The notes: generated by a model not told the origin, from the sequence alone. Shown: positions 11,321 through 23,620, numbered from the stretch's first letter. The stretch: 64,000 bases of DNA from Siphonodentalium dalli (GCA_032622095.1 CP136061.1:234358944-234422943); one strand, 5' to 3'. Made by a program: numbers and translations.

Positions 11321-12285
11321 GTTCCGACCAGTGTTCGCGCTCGGTAGCCAAATTAGCCAATGGCTAATCTTTTTCGAATTTGGCTAATAAAAATTTCATT
11401 TGGCTAAACTTTTGGCTAAACTTTTTTTTACCCCAAATGGAGACTGAAAGCATGAATTTTTGGCAAGTGGGTTTTCAATTCTGTGATGTGAACGATCTAG
11501 TCCGAAAACATCGTAAGTGGGAATATATCGCCAACTGTATAAAGGGAAACCCGATCGCGGACAGTACAAAGGGAAACCCGTCACTCTGCACGAAACAGCA
11601 AAAAATCATTATTTTACATTTAATCCGCTAATCCCGCAATGTCTGTCTGGTCACTCACGGGACTCCTGCACAATGCATGTTTATGATGACATTGTATTTA
11701 TGACGGCCAAGGTTTATGAGCACCAAGTGTAAGACAATAGCTTAATCAGCCAAATGTGAATCACGATAGATATTTGTCGTCAATACCGATACATTCAAAA
11801 TAATATGCATGCTTTTATGACAGATTGCAATTTGATAATGGCGTAACAATATTAAGTTATTAGTTTCCAGATGTCACTTAAATATTTTCGCAAGGATAAT
11901 TAATATTTAATGATTTAAAGAAAGATATTGATATAAAACAAAAATTTATTGACATTAAGAAGGACAATCCCGGGTTACCCCTCCCCCCAAATCACTCTTT
12001 CACATAAAGATTAATAAATTTTTAATAAATGATATATATAAAAATATTTCTAGTTCATCAAAATTAGTTAAATTATTGTGTATTTTACCTGTGTCTGTTA
12101 GATTTGACGTTTTAGTCATTAATTGTGAACCGACCAGAAAACGATGATTTAATTTGGCCATAGTTTTTTTTAATTTGGCTAAAAAACATTTGGCTAAAGT
12201 TTTTTTCATTTGGCTAATAAAATTTTCATTTGGCTAAACTTTTGGCTAAAGTTTTTTTCGGTCCAGCGCGAACACTGGTTCCGAC
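11321..12285. mobile_element. Non-autonomous hAT element with perfect 8 bp TSD
   Basis: The 949 bp element (11329-12277) starts CAGTGTTCGCGCT and ends AGCGCGAACACTG, a classic hAT-type terminal inverted repeat. It is bounded on both sides by the identical octamer GTTCCGAC (11321-11328 and 12278-12285). Next to the ends are clustered TTTGGCTAA motifs on the left and the same motif again on the right, likely subterminal transposase sites. There is no transposase, so it would need help in trans. It interrupts the left arm of the foldback element, so it inserted later. The 83- and 71-codon ORFs inside are not recognisable. Confidence 0.92.
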
Positions 12286-13059
12286 CCCTCAATAATTTGA
12301 TTATTCAGAACTCGGTATGAAATTTCACACAAAAAAATCGCGTTGGGATTCTAATCATATTTTAATAAGAAATTGACAGAGTTGTGCAAATTAAGTGAGA
12401 CATACAATTATTTATGAATATTTGAACTCAATGGAACAAAAAATTATCAGTTGGTCTGAAAATGACTGCCAAAATGGAGGCCAAAACCTGGAAAATGGTA
12501 AATATTGCCCCAGCATGCCATGTAATCGCTTACAAGTTGTGATTGACGAATACAATTGGCTATACTGTCTCATACATTAAATTCTAACATTTCTGATTCA
12601 CACTGGTTAAGTGTTACTAATGTAACCCAGACAATACCATAATTATTGGATTTATCTATCCCAAACTTGACATCAAAATTGGTAATAATATTTTATCTGT
12701 CTTGAATGCGTCACACTAACGTGTTTTAGACAAAATTACTGAAGATGGCTTCCAAAATGGCAACTGCAGAAGTATTCCCTGTTCCCAAGAATTAGCAAAT
12801 TGTAACCCACTTGGTTATTCACCATGTTACTTAATCCACTGACTAGTACAATGTTTCATTCTCGCTGCGCCTGTACCTTCTGAGGAATGACAAATTCATT
12901 TTAAATGATGTACTGTAGTATGGAATTTGGCCAAAAATGTCTTTTGGGACTCTGGCCATATTTTTGAACGAATATGGTCAGAACATCTCTAAACGGAACT
13001 GAGTTAAACCATATTATGTGGCTACTCTCGACCATTAGCATAACAATCAACTTAATTCA

Positions 13060-13210
13060 TGGCTGTATAGTCAAATGTGTGGTTTTGGGTAAACCCAAGT
13101 GGGGTTGTGTGGTCATGGGTGATGTGTATATGTATAAAGCGAGTGGCTATACGGCCATTTGTGTGGTGTTCATGTGTATAACATGATTGTATGGTCATGG
13201 GTGAGTTGTG
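13060..13210. repeat. Degenerate minisatellite, central block
   Basis: Copies of the T/G-rich module (TGTGTGGTCATGGGTGATGTG, GATTGTATGGTCATGGGTGAG) sit at the turn of the foldback element, in the same orientation as the outer blocks. Confidence 0.6.
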
Positions 13211-14774
13211 CAGTTGGACATTGGGCGGTTATTACTTTCCATAATAACAAGAAAATGTTAATCGATTGGGAGGTAATGTCAGAGAGTTCTCACCTTGGTG
13301 GCCTTTTATATGCCCAATGGATTAAACGGTTTTCCTGACATTAGTCAATCAATCTTGATGCCAATGGCGCAGAATACCTGCCAGTGCGTTGCGCTGGCTA
13401 TTTCTCCGTCATTCTAGTGTGCTAGGTGTGGGGACGCCTATCCCGATAGACATGTTACCTGATCTGACACCCACTTACCTATAATGGTTGCACATGTTAT
13501 TGGGCCAGAGTTAGGCACATGAGTATGCCGCTCTCAGTTAAGTTTCAGAGTTCTGCTAATTTCCGTTCAAAATCATGGCCAGAATTTTTTGGCAAAATTA
13601 CACACTGCATGATTTAAAATGAAATCGTCGTGCTGCATAAGGTGCTGGGACAGCCAGAATATAACATATAGTTGTCAGTTGATTAAATAACATGTTTGTA
13701 TCATAAACAAGTGAATCACAATGTGCTACCTTCACAGAAGAGCAGATAATAATGTCTGGGATATATTTGAAAATACCTACTTTCTACCAAATGTTTTGGA
13801 CATTTTGCAAGCCAGCTTGAGTATATTTTTTTCTAAAAAACAGATCAGTGTGACGCATTTAAAATCCATCAAAACAATAAATCCATAATAATTCCATTTT
13901 TACTTGAAAAAATTCCGATTTTGAGAGAAAATTCCAATAATTTTGTTAAGGTAATAATAGTAACACTTATACAAGATGCATCATAAATGTTAGTGTTCAA
14001 TAAAAACATAACAGAACAGCCTATTTTATTCATCATCCATAACTTTTAAGCGATTGCATGTCACGACGGGACAATATTTACAATTTTCCATATTGTGGAC
14101 GCCATTTTGACAGCCATGTTTAGTGACAATTTGGTTCCATTGAGTTGAAATATTCATAAGTAATGGTATGCCTCACTTACTTTGCACAGATCTGCTCATT
14201 TCTTATTGAAATATGACTAGAATCCCAATGGTGATTTTTGGTGAAATTTCATACCGCATTCTGTAAAATCAAATTATTGAGGGATCGGATGGGGCTGGGA
14301 TCCCAAGAATGGCAGATTTCATTGCTCCAGTGACCAGTTAACATGAGCAATACAAAACAAAGTCACATTTCCGAACCAGTTCCATACAGAAGAAACTGGT
14401 CTGGAAGATATTAGTGAAAAAACGTAAAATTTTCGGCTTATGGCTGCCATTTTGATGGTCATCTTGGAAGGGGAGTCCCAATTTATCCCTAAAAATGTGC
14501 TATTATATCGCGCTAAGTCCTACTTGCTGTATATGTTTAATTTTATATCGCATATTCCATGGTAAGATTAATTGTGACATTTATTAAATTATATAATCAC
14601 GAAACGCTCTTTAAATTCGGAAAACCCATTAAAAGAGGGGTTAAAGTGAAATTTCAGCGTGGCTCCATATCTAATATCAATTGGTATGTGATTATGTACA
14701 TATGTGCAAAATTTCATGCTTTAGTCACGAATTGAACAATTATTTTATTAATATACTCCACTATAGTCATTAAT

Positions 14775-15080
14775 GATGTAAATATGTATGTACGGAGTGA
14801 CTATATGGTCATGAGTTGGGTGTACACGGTGAGTGGTATATACAACCAAGGGCTGTATGATCATGTGTGAGGTGAATATGTATACATGGAGTGACTGTAT
14901 TTATGGTTGCCTGGTAATGTGTACCCAGCACGGGTGTATCCGATGTGGCTGTATATATGGGCATCGACGTGGTTCATGGATATAACGATAGTAGCTACAT
15001 AGCCACCTGCGTGTTGTATTGTGTGTATATGGAGTGACTGTATGGTCATGTGTGGGATGTACAGGTGTGCGTTTGTTGGC
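14775..15080. repeat. Degenerate minisatellite, right block
   Basis: Repeats such as GGAGTGACTGTATGGTCATG and GTGTGAGGTGAATATGTATA, continuing the array at 10530-10827. Antisense ORFs here (14861-15164) translate the repeat and are not genes. Confidence 0.65.
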
Positions 15081-15094
15081 TTCATTGTCACATG

Positions 15095-15240
15095 TCAATA
15101 TTATCGTTAAACATGCTGATAAGGACGAAAGACTGCCACATCTAATGGAAATAAATATGCACAATAATTAGATTCTGCATGTACCTGATATCTTTTAAAG
15201 ATGTTTATCACTTACAAATTGCGGGGGGGGGGGGGGGTGG
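15095..15240 (-). repeat. Fragment of dispersed repeat H, ending in a G tract
   Basis: The minus strand matches 46035-46145 and 50085-50215 (CCGCAATTTGTAAGTG, AAACATCT, GTGCATATTTATTTC, TTTAACGATAA). At its inner edge is a run of about 17 G (15222-15238). Confidence 0.6.
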
Positions 15241-16150
15241 GTCCCACAAACTTAAATTGAAAAAACATATATAGAAAATTGTTTTCTCAAGATTCAAGAA
15301 TCAATGAAATTTATTTGGTATTCAATGTTTTACAGTAGATATATAACAACAGGACCACACAAAAAGTGTACCTTGAAAGGGCGGGCCCTTATGCTTGTAT
15401 AATGATGCAGTATAACGTGTACTTATAACTGAGTATGTATTGTGCGTGTGGGAATTTACAATGTGTGCAGTTTGGTTTAAAGATGGACAAGAAGTTGTGA
15501 GGCATGGGGTTATGTGGGGTGAGTGTCGGGGTGTGAGATGGAAATTGTAGTCATTTTTTACGCTTTAACTGGGTAGCTTATTATCTTAATGTTTTCATGC
15601 TGCGACCTGCTCGATCATCTTGAAATACTTCTATATTTTAAAAAAATGTGAGGAACACTAGTATGTTATCAGTGATAATGTGGAAATTGACACTATGCTT
15701 GTGTGATCAAAGAAATAACAGGTGTGAATATTGCTTGATTTTGTAGACGAATAAGCGACGGTCATAATTAAGTTGATTAATTTTGAATTGTTTTTCAGAG
15801 GTACGTGTACATGAGTGACAAATAGTGACACATGGAGGAGATGTGGCATAAGTTTGTTGGCCTGTTCCTCGCCAGGAGAGTTGTCCAGGAGAGGGGGATT
15901 ATACTATGATAATAAAGAGTAGATTAATTTATGCCTCCTCTTCTGGGCAGTCTCTGCTGTCAAAAACTGCTGGCTAGCATTGCCTTTGTGTATACAATAG
16001 GGACGAGTATGCATACAAACTGGTTTGTTATTTGGTGTGTAGTTGTTAATGAAATGTGTTTTCAGGTATTTATGATATTTATCACTAGTTTCTATGCGAA
16101 GCTTACAATCACATGGGAGTTCATTCAGTACAAATCTGGTTCTGGTTGAT
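15241..16150. other. Non-coding, no gene recognised
   Basis: Possibly includes the 3' untranslated part of the LINE relic to the right, which is read on the minus strand, but no polyA end or target duplication could be fixed. The 63-72 codon ORFs show no domain. Confidence 0.3.
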
Positions 16151-18560
16151 ATGACACTTCTTGCTTTTTTTGTTCTTCTGAATTCACAATACAGATTTGA
16201 ATTTGATTTGAACCGTGTATATTGTGGTTGTGGATATCATGTACATTGGTAAATATTGAAGACAGCGATTTTCTTTTCATGGAAATCATGTAAACTTTGT
16301 ATTAGTTGCATGTTTCCAATGTCCTTCGTCGGTAGCAAATTGTGGTCCCTGCATACTTCTGGTATGCTTTTTTGTTTATAATATAGTGTGGCGATTGCTT
16401 TTTTTTGGGGTATTTTTTCAAGGTTTTCTTTGTTGTTGCACTCCATCTGGCATTACAATAAGTAATATGTGGGATGGTCAGTACAGAATAGATTGTTTTC
16501 GTTGTATCTCCGGGTATGAAATAACTGAATTTTCTCATGACTCCTAAATGTTTTGAAAGTTTTTTGGTTATAGAGTCCACTTGCATAATCCATGATACAT
16601 TTTCTTCAATATTAATTTAATAGAAATTTAGTGTTTGTAACTCTTTGTACCTGACTTTCATTGGTATTGAGCTCAGGTAGGACAGTTATTTTTTGCATAG
16701 ATCTGTATTCGTAAAAATCATGGGATTAGTTTTTTTTGTGCAGGTTTAGAGATAATTTATTAGCAAGAAACCAATTGTTCATTGTCTCCATTTCTTTGTT
16801 GACTACATCAATATGCCTTACTTATATCTTTATTTGAGTAAAATGCATTTGTATTATCAGCAAATAATATTAGATTCCTGTCCTTACATATAATTGGAAG
16901 ATCGTTCAGATATATCAGAAAGAGTAGAGACCGAGTACAACTCCTTGTGGAAGTCCAGATATTATATGTGTCTGTGAAGATAAGTGGTCTTCGTACTGTA
17001 CAGATTGTTTTCTGTTAGTCAAATAGCTTTGGAACCAGTCCAGTGCAACCCCACGACATCCATAATGTTCTAGTTTATTTAGCATTATATTATGATTTAT
17101 TGTATCAAATGCCTTTGATAGATCAAGGAATACCCCAAATGGTGTGTTCTCTATTATCTATAGCTTGGGTATTTTTATTCAAAGAGATCAGCTAGTGCCA
17201 GAATAGTTGAGTGATTCTTTCTGAAGACATATTGACTACTATATAGGATATTATATTTGGTTAAGTATTTGTTCAGTCGGTTATACATCATTTTTTCTGA
17301 TATTTTGGAATACAGGTAACACAGAGACTGGTCTGCATTTACTTAGAATGGTTGGGTCTTTAGCTTTTAAATTAGGTACAACTATTGCTATGTCTGGGAT
17401 TATTCCATTAGCATGATAAATATTGCATATATTAATGATAATTTCGTGATATTTTTGAGTATTTTTATGACTTCAAGTTCATCTGTTGGTTGGATAAAGA
17501 ACGAAAACACTTGGGTTGATTAAAGTAATCTGCTGATTCTTGTGAGATTTAATTTTTGCAGCAAGGGTTGGTCCAATATTGGTGAATAATTCATTGGATT
17601 GGTAGCAATTTCCTCTGTATTATTAATATATTTATTTTCATAAAATAACTCTGTTATGTTTTTGCTTCCCTTTTTCTTGTTGAAAATGTTTTTGATGAGT
17701 TTCCATGTGCCATTGATATTACCTTCATATTGTTGGAATTTCATATGATAATAGTGTTGTTTAGCAGTACAGATAATTGAATTTAGTCTATTCCTATACT
17801 TCTTGTATCGATCATTACTATAGTATGTTCTGTTCTTTATGGATATGTTATATAGTATATTCTTTCTTCTAATGGAATTCAGTATACCTGCTGTTATCCA
17901 TGGGTTGCAATGATTAGACGGTTTAATTTTCTTTCTGATTTTTGGAAAATTCTTATTATAAATGTTCGTTAATGTTTCATGGAAAGAATTGGAGGCTTTG
18001 TTTCAATTCTGATTGTTTAACACCCGATAATCCAGTCAAATTTGGATATTTCGGTTGTATTATTTTGTTTCTTTTTGAATAGTCTCTTTGCCATACAAAC
18101 ATGTCTTTTGTATCACTGTTTTAGTTCCATTACTCAGAAGGAGATAGATAGGCAAGTGGTCCGTTATGTCTTCCACGAATATACCAGCATTGATAGATGA
18201 GGAGAGGTGACAGATAATATGATGTTGTCAATAAGGTTGCACCGAACTCAGTTATTCTAGTGGGTTTCGTTATTGATGACAGGAACATAAATGACTTTAG
18301 TGAGATAATGAAGTTGTTTTCACTGTTGTCATTAGCATTTATGATTACATTAACGTCTCCCATAAGGAAACAATATTTTTTCTTTGTATGTAACTGGGTT
18401 AATACTGTTTCAAGTTTTTCAAGACAGTCATCAACGCTAGAATTTGGGCTTCGATATATACATATATATTGGCACGTAGGGCTATCTAACATTACTCAGT
18501 GTGATGTGTATTTCACGCCGTATCTGTCACGGTTTCTTGTCAATACATTTTGTTAATTGC
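16150..18560 (-). pseudogene. Decayed LINE (Jockey/CR1 group), minus strand
   Basis: Translating the minus strand in broken frames gives, in order: an endonuclease part at 18490-18200 (IYRSPNSSVDD, FLMGDVN, TKPTRITEFGATLL); a linker; reverse transcriptase at about 17450-16830 ([52 protein letters not shown] and FADNTN); and the C-terminal part at 16590-16240 (KHLGVMRKFSYFIPGDTTK). The catalytic box reads FADN instead of FADD/YADD, and there are many stops and frameshifts, so it is dead. The 5' end (ORF1 and start of the endonuclease) is missing. It lies in the left gene's putative intron, on the same strand as that gene. Confidence 0.8.
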
Positions 18561-18812
18561 TATTGAGGTGATAAAGGTGTTGTGTTTTGTACATGTATAC
18601 ACGTCGAATGTACTGATTGTCAAATTTCGACAAAAGCTACGCCGCTGTTTATATATAGCAACCAGCTCGGTAACGGAAGTCAGCTGCTATCAATAGTGGC
18701 ACGTAGGGATATCTAACATTTAAGCGGTGAACCGGACTACACTTTGCGACAGATTATTTGATGCTTCAGGAGATATATTGTCAGCAAGTGCATTAGAATT
18801 GAAATTTAATGC
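18557..18812 (-). mobile_element. Short element, relative of the 49.5 kb insertion
   Basis: The minus strand begins ATTCTAATGCACTT and runs through AGTCCGGTTCACCGCTT and CTGACTTCCGTTAC to TACATGTACAAAACACAACACC. The same order is seen at 49540-49930. No inverted termini are obvious and it is non-coding. Confidence 0.6.
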
Positions 18813-19130
18813 ATCCATAAATGTGTTATTTCGAATATCAATGCACGTAAATTGCTGGTATATTGGAAATGTAGCACATACATAAATATGATATAATGAA
18901 TATAAATGGATGTAAATTGCACGTATATTTGAAATTTAACGCATCAATAAATGTGTGTTTCGAGAATAAATGACCCGTAAATCCATGTATTGTTTTAAAT
19001 TGGGCGTGCACGTATTTTCCACGTAAATATGGAAGAATATGTGCCCGTAAATCCCACGCATATGTCAAGTTTATGGAAATTTACGTAATCCGGATATGTC
19101 GTAAATCTGGACATTTAATGGAAAATACGT
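18813..19130. repeat. ACGTAAAT-rich dispersed repeat, left copy
   Basis: Multiple TTTACG/CGTAAA modules with spacers such as AATAAATGTGT and GAAATTTAACGCATC. The mirror partner is 42780-43000; related modules occur at 45870-45925, 46480-46620, 51785-51835 and 54190-54240. It flanks the PAN exon on its intron side in both arms. Confidence 0.6.
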
Positions 19131-19352
19131 TACGTTTACACGAAGTTAAATTCCAAATTTGGTGCAGTGGAACGAGGCGTAAAACGTGATTATTATTCAA
19201 CAAAAATGTAGCTAAGTAACTAATGGTTTTGTCGACTCTGAAAAATCTCACTGGATCATTACGTGTTTTCTAAGTTCATCCATTATTTTACTACCGAGTG
19301 ATGACTTTCAAGTTCACAAAAATTCGCCCGCGGTGTAATTGCAAACACTCAC

Positions 19353-19599
19353 TGATAATGAAACTCCCACTTTCATCTGTTAGCAGAACACATTCCGAAT
19401 TGTTAAGGGCAAAAGAATTGCAGCTGGATGTCTTGAGACAAGCGCCTCCACAGTCCATCTCTGATTTAGCCTTTGTGGTCATTATAATGTTTTCTTGGTT
19501 AATTTGCCCATTGCCACTGACGAAGTTTGCCTTCATCAACTTGCTTTCCGTTTTTGACGGTCGGGTATAATACAACAAAATCAACAGCAAATATCGCAT
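19353..19599 (-). CDS. Signal peptide + PAN/Apple-like exon, left gene (minus strand)
   Basis: First coding exon of the left-hand gene. From the ATG at 19599 it encodes a hydrophobic leader (MRYLLLILLYY, probable signal peptide) and then a cysteine-containing module: MDCGGACLKTSSCNSFAL, NNSECVLL. C-x3-C-x5-CNSFALN-x3-CVLL is the core of PAN/Apple modules in many invertebrate secreted proteins. The exon is 247 nt and ends at a GTGAGT donor (ATTATCA|GTGAGTG), phase 1, matching the phase-1 acceptor of the lectin exon about 10.2 kb further on. The mirror copy at 42294-42540 has the same length and phase and about 93% identical residues, with mostly conservative changes. I infer a secreted PAN-lectin protein, possibly binding glycans. 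Upstream untranslated exons cannot be excluded. Confidence 0.75.
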
Positions 19600-19645
19600 T
19601 GTGTTTGGTTCATATATATCCGAGGGACAACATTATCACGGAGAA

Positions 19646-20060
19646 TCAGAAGGACGCGACATTAAATGAACCAAAATCCAAACCAGCATTCCACTGAATA
19701 GCGAGATGTTGTTTCCAAGCTTGCACCAACAAAACGACCAATCGATGTTTCCATGCGTTCCTGGTGAAACACGAACAATAAGCATCGACCTGGTGCCAAC
19801 AGACAGTGACTCGATCCGGAAATACTACACTATCACGTCTTCGTGGACAATAGTAACATCTTCGTCGCTTAATTATATATGCGAATGAATCTTGCTTGCG
19901 CTTCGTGTTCATTTCCGGCTGATAATGTCGAATGTCGTTGAATATTGTATGCAACATACATTTACATTAAAGCGACTGGTGGGTTTGATACCCCACTTAT
20001 AACATGTACGCTTAGCGATGTTTGCTGACAAATCACTATAACAGTATTGTTTGCATAACC
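19646..20060 (-). promoter_or_regulatory. Conserved upstream block of the left PAN gene
   Basis: The block upstream of the left ATG is conserved with 41867-42240 and partly with 23341-23620. Landmarks include CATCGATTGGTCGTTTTG, GACTCGATCC (or its complement), TCTTCGTG and ATTATCAGCC. Both main copies happen to be open on both strands over about 100 codons (19646-19957 minus; 41932-42231 plus), but start and end differ. I take it as 5' flank or promoter, with a small chance of a coding exon. Confidence 0.4.
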
Positions 20061-20095
20061 GTAGTTTCAACCACAGGGACTGGCAACTGGCTGAG

Positions 20096-20939
20096 ACGTT
20101 ATCAATCAGCGTACTTTCATTTCCGAAATATTCCTAATCCCCGGTACTGACCCCGTTTGTATTAGCGTTTGTGGTGAACCCGTGGAATTCCAGACCACAC
20201 GTAATCTTTTGATGTTAGGCTTTTCCACTATGGCAAAATACCCGCATGGATATACTATGTAGTTTCCCATCTAATCGGTATAAGTTAGATTGGGACTTCT
20301 GTCGACTTCAGACCGCTATCATCACTGGCATCTCGCATTATTGCATCATTGCATGATGAATCCGATAATAATGATATATAATATTTCAAACTATTTTCTA
20401 TTCTCTTCTACAGATTATATGTGCATATATTGACAAATGCCAGCGATGTCTGAGACTGGGTCGTGGCGAAATAAACAATTTATACTTTAACCCTTGCAAT
20501 ACCGAATGGATGCACCCATTCAGTTGTGTGAAAGCATGCATTGGGATAGTCTATTCCACATTAAGGGGCCGGTGTTCTGATAATATAACAACATTGGCGT
20601 GTCCATGCATGTATGCCAATATTAGGCAATGCGGTTTAGTTCTTCGCTATTCACAGTGCAGTTGAGCTTGACATATAAGCCTATGTACACGGCTCAGACG
20701 TTTTACAATTCCGGCGGCGGAGATTGTTTTTATGTGTCTGGCGTTAGAGATAATATGGCTGGCGGCGGCTTGTGGTCAATATGGCTGGCAGCGGCGACGT
20801 GCGATGGCGACTTCGGGCTCTATCTGGCAACCATGCTCATCTGCCTCCACAATCTCACTGCCCACATGCCGGTCGCTACATACGCGACTGCTTTACGTCA
20901 TGTTATATACAAGTATATTTAAGGGCCAGTTGTACACAG
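20096..20939. other. Left-arm-specific non-coding stretch
   Basis: No counterpart is seen in the right arm. A GC-richer patch at 20710-20810 (GGCGGCGG, GGCTGGCGGCGGCTTG) gives overlapping ORFs of 71-97 codons in three frames, none resembling a known protein. Confidence 0.35.
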
Positions 20940-23340
20940 ATCATTAAACAGATCAATATGGACGATTTGTCGGTCACTGCAAAGCAAGTCAACCCCAATG
21001 ATTTACGTCTTTAAAAGTTCTGGTTTGTTAGATAACAGTCGGGCCAAAAATAATAGGTTCTGGCATGCATCACACGAAGTAATGTATTTGTGTGAACTAA
21101 TTGTAAGTCGAGTTTCTGCATCTTGTGTTCGGGCATATCCGACTGCCTGCCCATTGCGCAACCGTGCTGACCTTGGCATATTGATGGACTTAATGTCACA
21201 CCTACATCTTTCTCATCCTTGCACTCGCTTAACTAACTTCCCAACATTTATTTGACAACACAGAACAATATTCACATTCCCGTCCTCTTTACACTGTAGC
21301 TGTCTGTGTTGACATTCGGGGTAACAGTTCTAGAGGAAATTATTTTTATAAAAGCCATAGGCTTGTGGCTTGTTATCCAGTCCTCATTTGAACTATTTGT
21401 TTTTCTATATGTATAAATGTATAATTGTCAATGTTCTGTTCTGTTCTTTCGTTCAAATAAATATTGTTTACACCAAGTAATGTGTCGCCTCACAGTGTGT
21501 GGCAGTTTCATTCGGCATGATGATTATTAATTATTGAATGTAACGCAGCAACTGAAATGCATACCCTTAATAGTAGTTATATTTCCGGAATTTTCAACAC
21601 TGGCTGTGATAATAAACCATTCACGTATGTTGCAATGTTTGTTATGCTGCAAAGAAACCCCATCGCTTCAAAAGATTAGCACTGCATCTCACCAGATCAA
21701 ATAGACAGTACATCGGACAATTTATATAAGTCAAATTTTCGTGCTGCTACCAAACCGGTGTCTTAGTAGTCAATTGTGTTCAAATTACTTCAGTCGGCAA
21801 TTTGCAACTGGAATATGCTACTACGCAATGCTCAAGTTTAGTTTTTCAGTATCTTGTTGTTTAAACAGATCTTACCAATACCACCCATGTACCTGTGAAA
21901 AATATCAGGTGATCAGCGTTTAAAACTGTTATCTCAGCGCTAACCATTTATGGTTGTGTGTCCAATAGATATGTGTAACATTTGGAAGAAGGGATACATT
22001 GCACATGGTAATTCGGTTCCATACATCATAGTACCGTTCGCATATATGTGGCCTTGGTGAATATAACCGAAATATTATTTCCAGGTATAAAAACAGTCTC
22101 GGTCACAGACTATGTAGGCAATTTTCGTCCAGTTTAGAATTTTTTGAAGATAATATATGGTACTCCTTGGTGTTTTGATAAATTGCTTTCATAGTATACC
22201 AACATGCATTCTTGTGACAACAGCGAAATATTGGTGTTTAATCACTTGATAGGAGGCAACTATGACTACTATTTTAAGACGCGAACAATATAATCCACAC
22301 ATTTCACCCATTACTCTATGAATATCGCTCTTACTGTTCTATAGCAGTGCATTTTGAAAGATTTGATGATGTATATCTCACAATAAACGATGATCGGTCA
22401 CACTCGTCAGACTGATATGATCATATCTATTTCTGCGTCTAGAAAAGGTCACTGATCAATTCATCGCTATTAAAATTTCATTTAACAGTTTATTTTACAC
22501 ATATATCAGCTGCATATATCACACGATTCAAGATAAATAGTGCAGAGAAAATTGCGTTATTGTTCGGTTTCTTTGCGACCAAAAAGTCCAGATTTAACCG
22601 TTGTATATATGAGACCTTGCTTTCGCTTGCTCTCTCGTGAGATATATAAGAGAGAATTCGTACATCTCTGATAAAATGTTTCTCGTTATACTCTGCAATC
22701 ATTCTTCCCCACATAATTCGTGCATGTTGTCCCTCTTGTGGGACTAGCTGTTCGATTTTGCACAAAATGTAATTTTTATTCGATTTTGTCCATTTTGGCG
22801 GCCATTTTGGGACATATATTCTTATTATATGGTTCACGGCCATGCATTGTTTGTATATGTTTCAATGCATTGTAAATTTGGCATTAATTTGTCTACATAT
22901 GCTTTCCCCGATTTTCTTTCCAAGTGAAACGTAATGTGCCTGAACTAACAGGAATACCCGTGGACATTCGTTAAGAATACGCAAGGGATTATTTTATGGG
23001 TACTCCGGTCACTAGTCATGAACAACGACTAATACGACACCCAAAACGACCATCTGCAACATGATCTCAGATGTGGGGACAGGAGGGGTAAGTAGTAATT
23101 AGCGAGGAATTTGTTGGTTTTTGGTCAAAATGTTCGACGGAAATGGCAATTTTTTTCAATTCTAGTATAATAACATAATCAGGACATGGCTGTAGGCCAG
23201 ACCAATTGGAAAGTGGGTTCGAATGACTCTCTGATGGGCGGGTTTTAAGTCAGATACTATTCTCAGAATCTGGTATTCGAACAAGGAAACGCTTTTGCCG
23301 AATACACCCATATTATCATTTACTAATACCAACCCAAGAG
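20940..23340 (-). repeat. Left central arm (upstream of left PAN gene)
   Basis: The minus strand matches 28205-28932 and continues at 37314-38470. The join falls at about 22605, where the left arm reads AACGGTTAAATCTGG with a single TTAA. This is the empty site for the 8.4 kb element on the right. Other paired landmarks: AATGATTTACGTCTTTAAAA near 21000, GGGATTATTTTATGGGTACT near 22985, AGGACATGGCTGTAGGCC near 23182. ORF 22490-22843 is within it and is not preserved in the partner. Confidence 0.9.
21690..22890 (-). repeat. Repeat S, copy S2
   Basis: Reverse-oriented copy of the S repeat, the most complete alignment partner of S3. It runs from CGTGCTGCTACCAAACCGG to TTGTATATGTTTCAATGC. It carries the intact TTAA that was the target in S3. 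Confidence 0.75.
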
Positions 23341-23620
23341 AACAATCGACGTTGCCATGCGTTCTGCGTGGGACGGGTAGCTACATACTTGAAGCCATTA
23401 TATATAGAGACAGGGACTCGATCCGAAATTGCTGCCAAAATCACGCCTTCGTAAATAATGGTTAATCTTCGTCGCCCGTACTTGAACTAACGCTCTCTGT
23501 GTATGCGAGCGAATCTTGTGTTCGATGATTGCTCAGCTTCGTCTGATAATGTTGAGGATCGTCGAATATGAGATCCAATTAATGTAGAGCACATCTCATA
23601 AAGAGGAACTGTATATGCGA
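23341..23620 (-). pseudogene. Partial third copy of the PAN-gene upstream block
   Basis: Aligns in the same orientation with 19730-19950: AACAATCGACGTTGCCATGC, GGGACTCGATCCG, TCACGCCTTCGT, TAATCTTCGTCGCC, GATAATGTTGAGGATCGTCG. The PAN exon that should follow (below 23341) is absent, replaced by the S-side arm. It is a relic of a further rearranged copy and codes for nothing. Confidence 0.6.

Larger units (their letters stand above)
10828..14768. mobile_element. Foldback element with long inverted arms
   Basis: The left arm (10828 to about 12980, including the 949 bp hAT insertion) is the reverse complement of the right arm (about 13545-14768). Paired landmarks: GATATGGAGCCACGCTGAAA at 10937 and TTTCAGCGTGGCTCCATATC at 14652; TAAATTATATAATCACGAAA at 14585 against its counterpart at 11005; GGAACTGGTTCGGAAATGTC at 11220. 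Subtracting the hAT element leaves arms of roughly 1.2 kb. The outer ends lie at GCAGTGGAGTA and TACTCCACTAT. The centre contains a third block of the flanking minisatellite. No transposase ORF is visible. Its class cannot be named from the ends alone. Confidence 0.75.
18835..20095 (-). repeat. Left proximal arm of the inverted gene duplication (PAN exon block)
   Basis: The minus strand aligns with 41290-42960 on the plus strand, through the PAN-like exon, 370 bp of upstream DNA and the CCCTGTGGTTGAAACTACGG block at about 20080. The right arm carries about 520 bp extra (41346-41866) which the left arm lacks at about 20045. Beyond 20095 the arms no longer match until 20940. Confidence 0.9.

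Noticed and set aside
20629-21255. Overlapping ORFs in a GC-richer patch
   Set aside because: Three frames are open at once, there is no known domain, and the part inside the mirrored arm is not conserved as protein.
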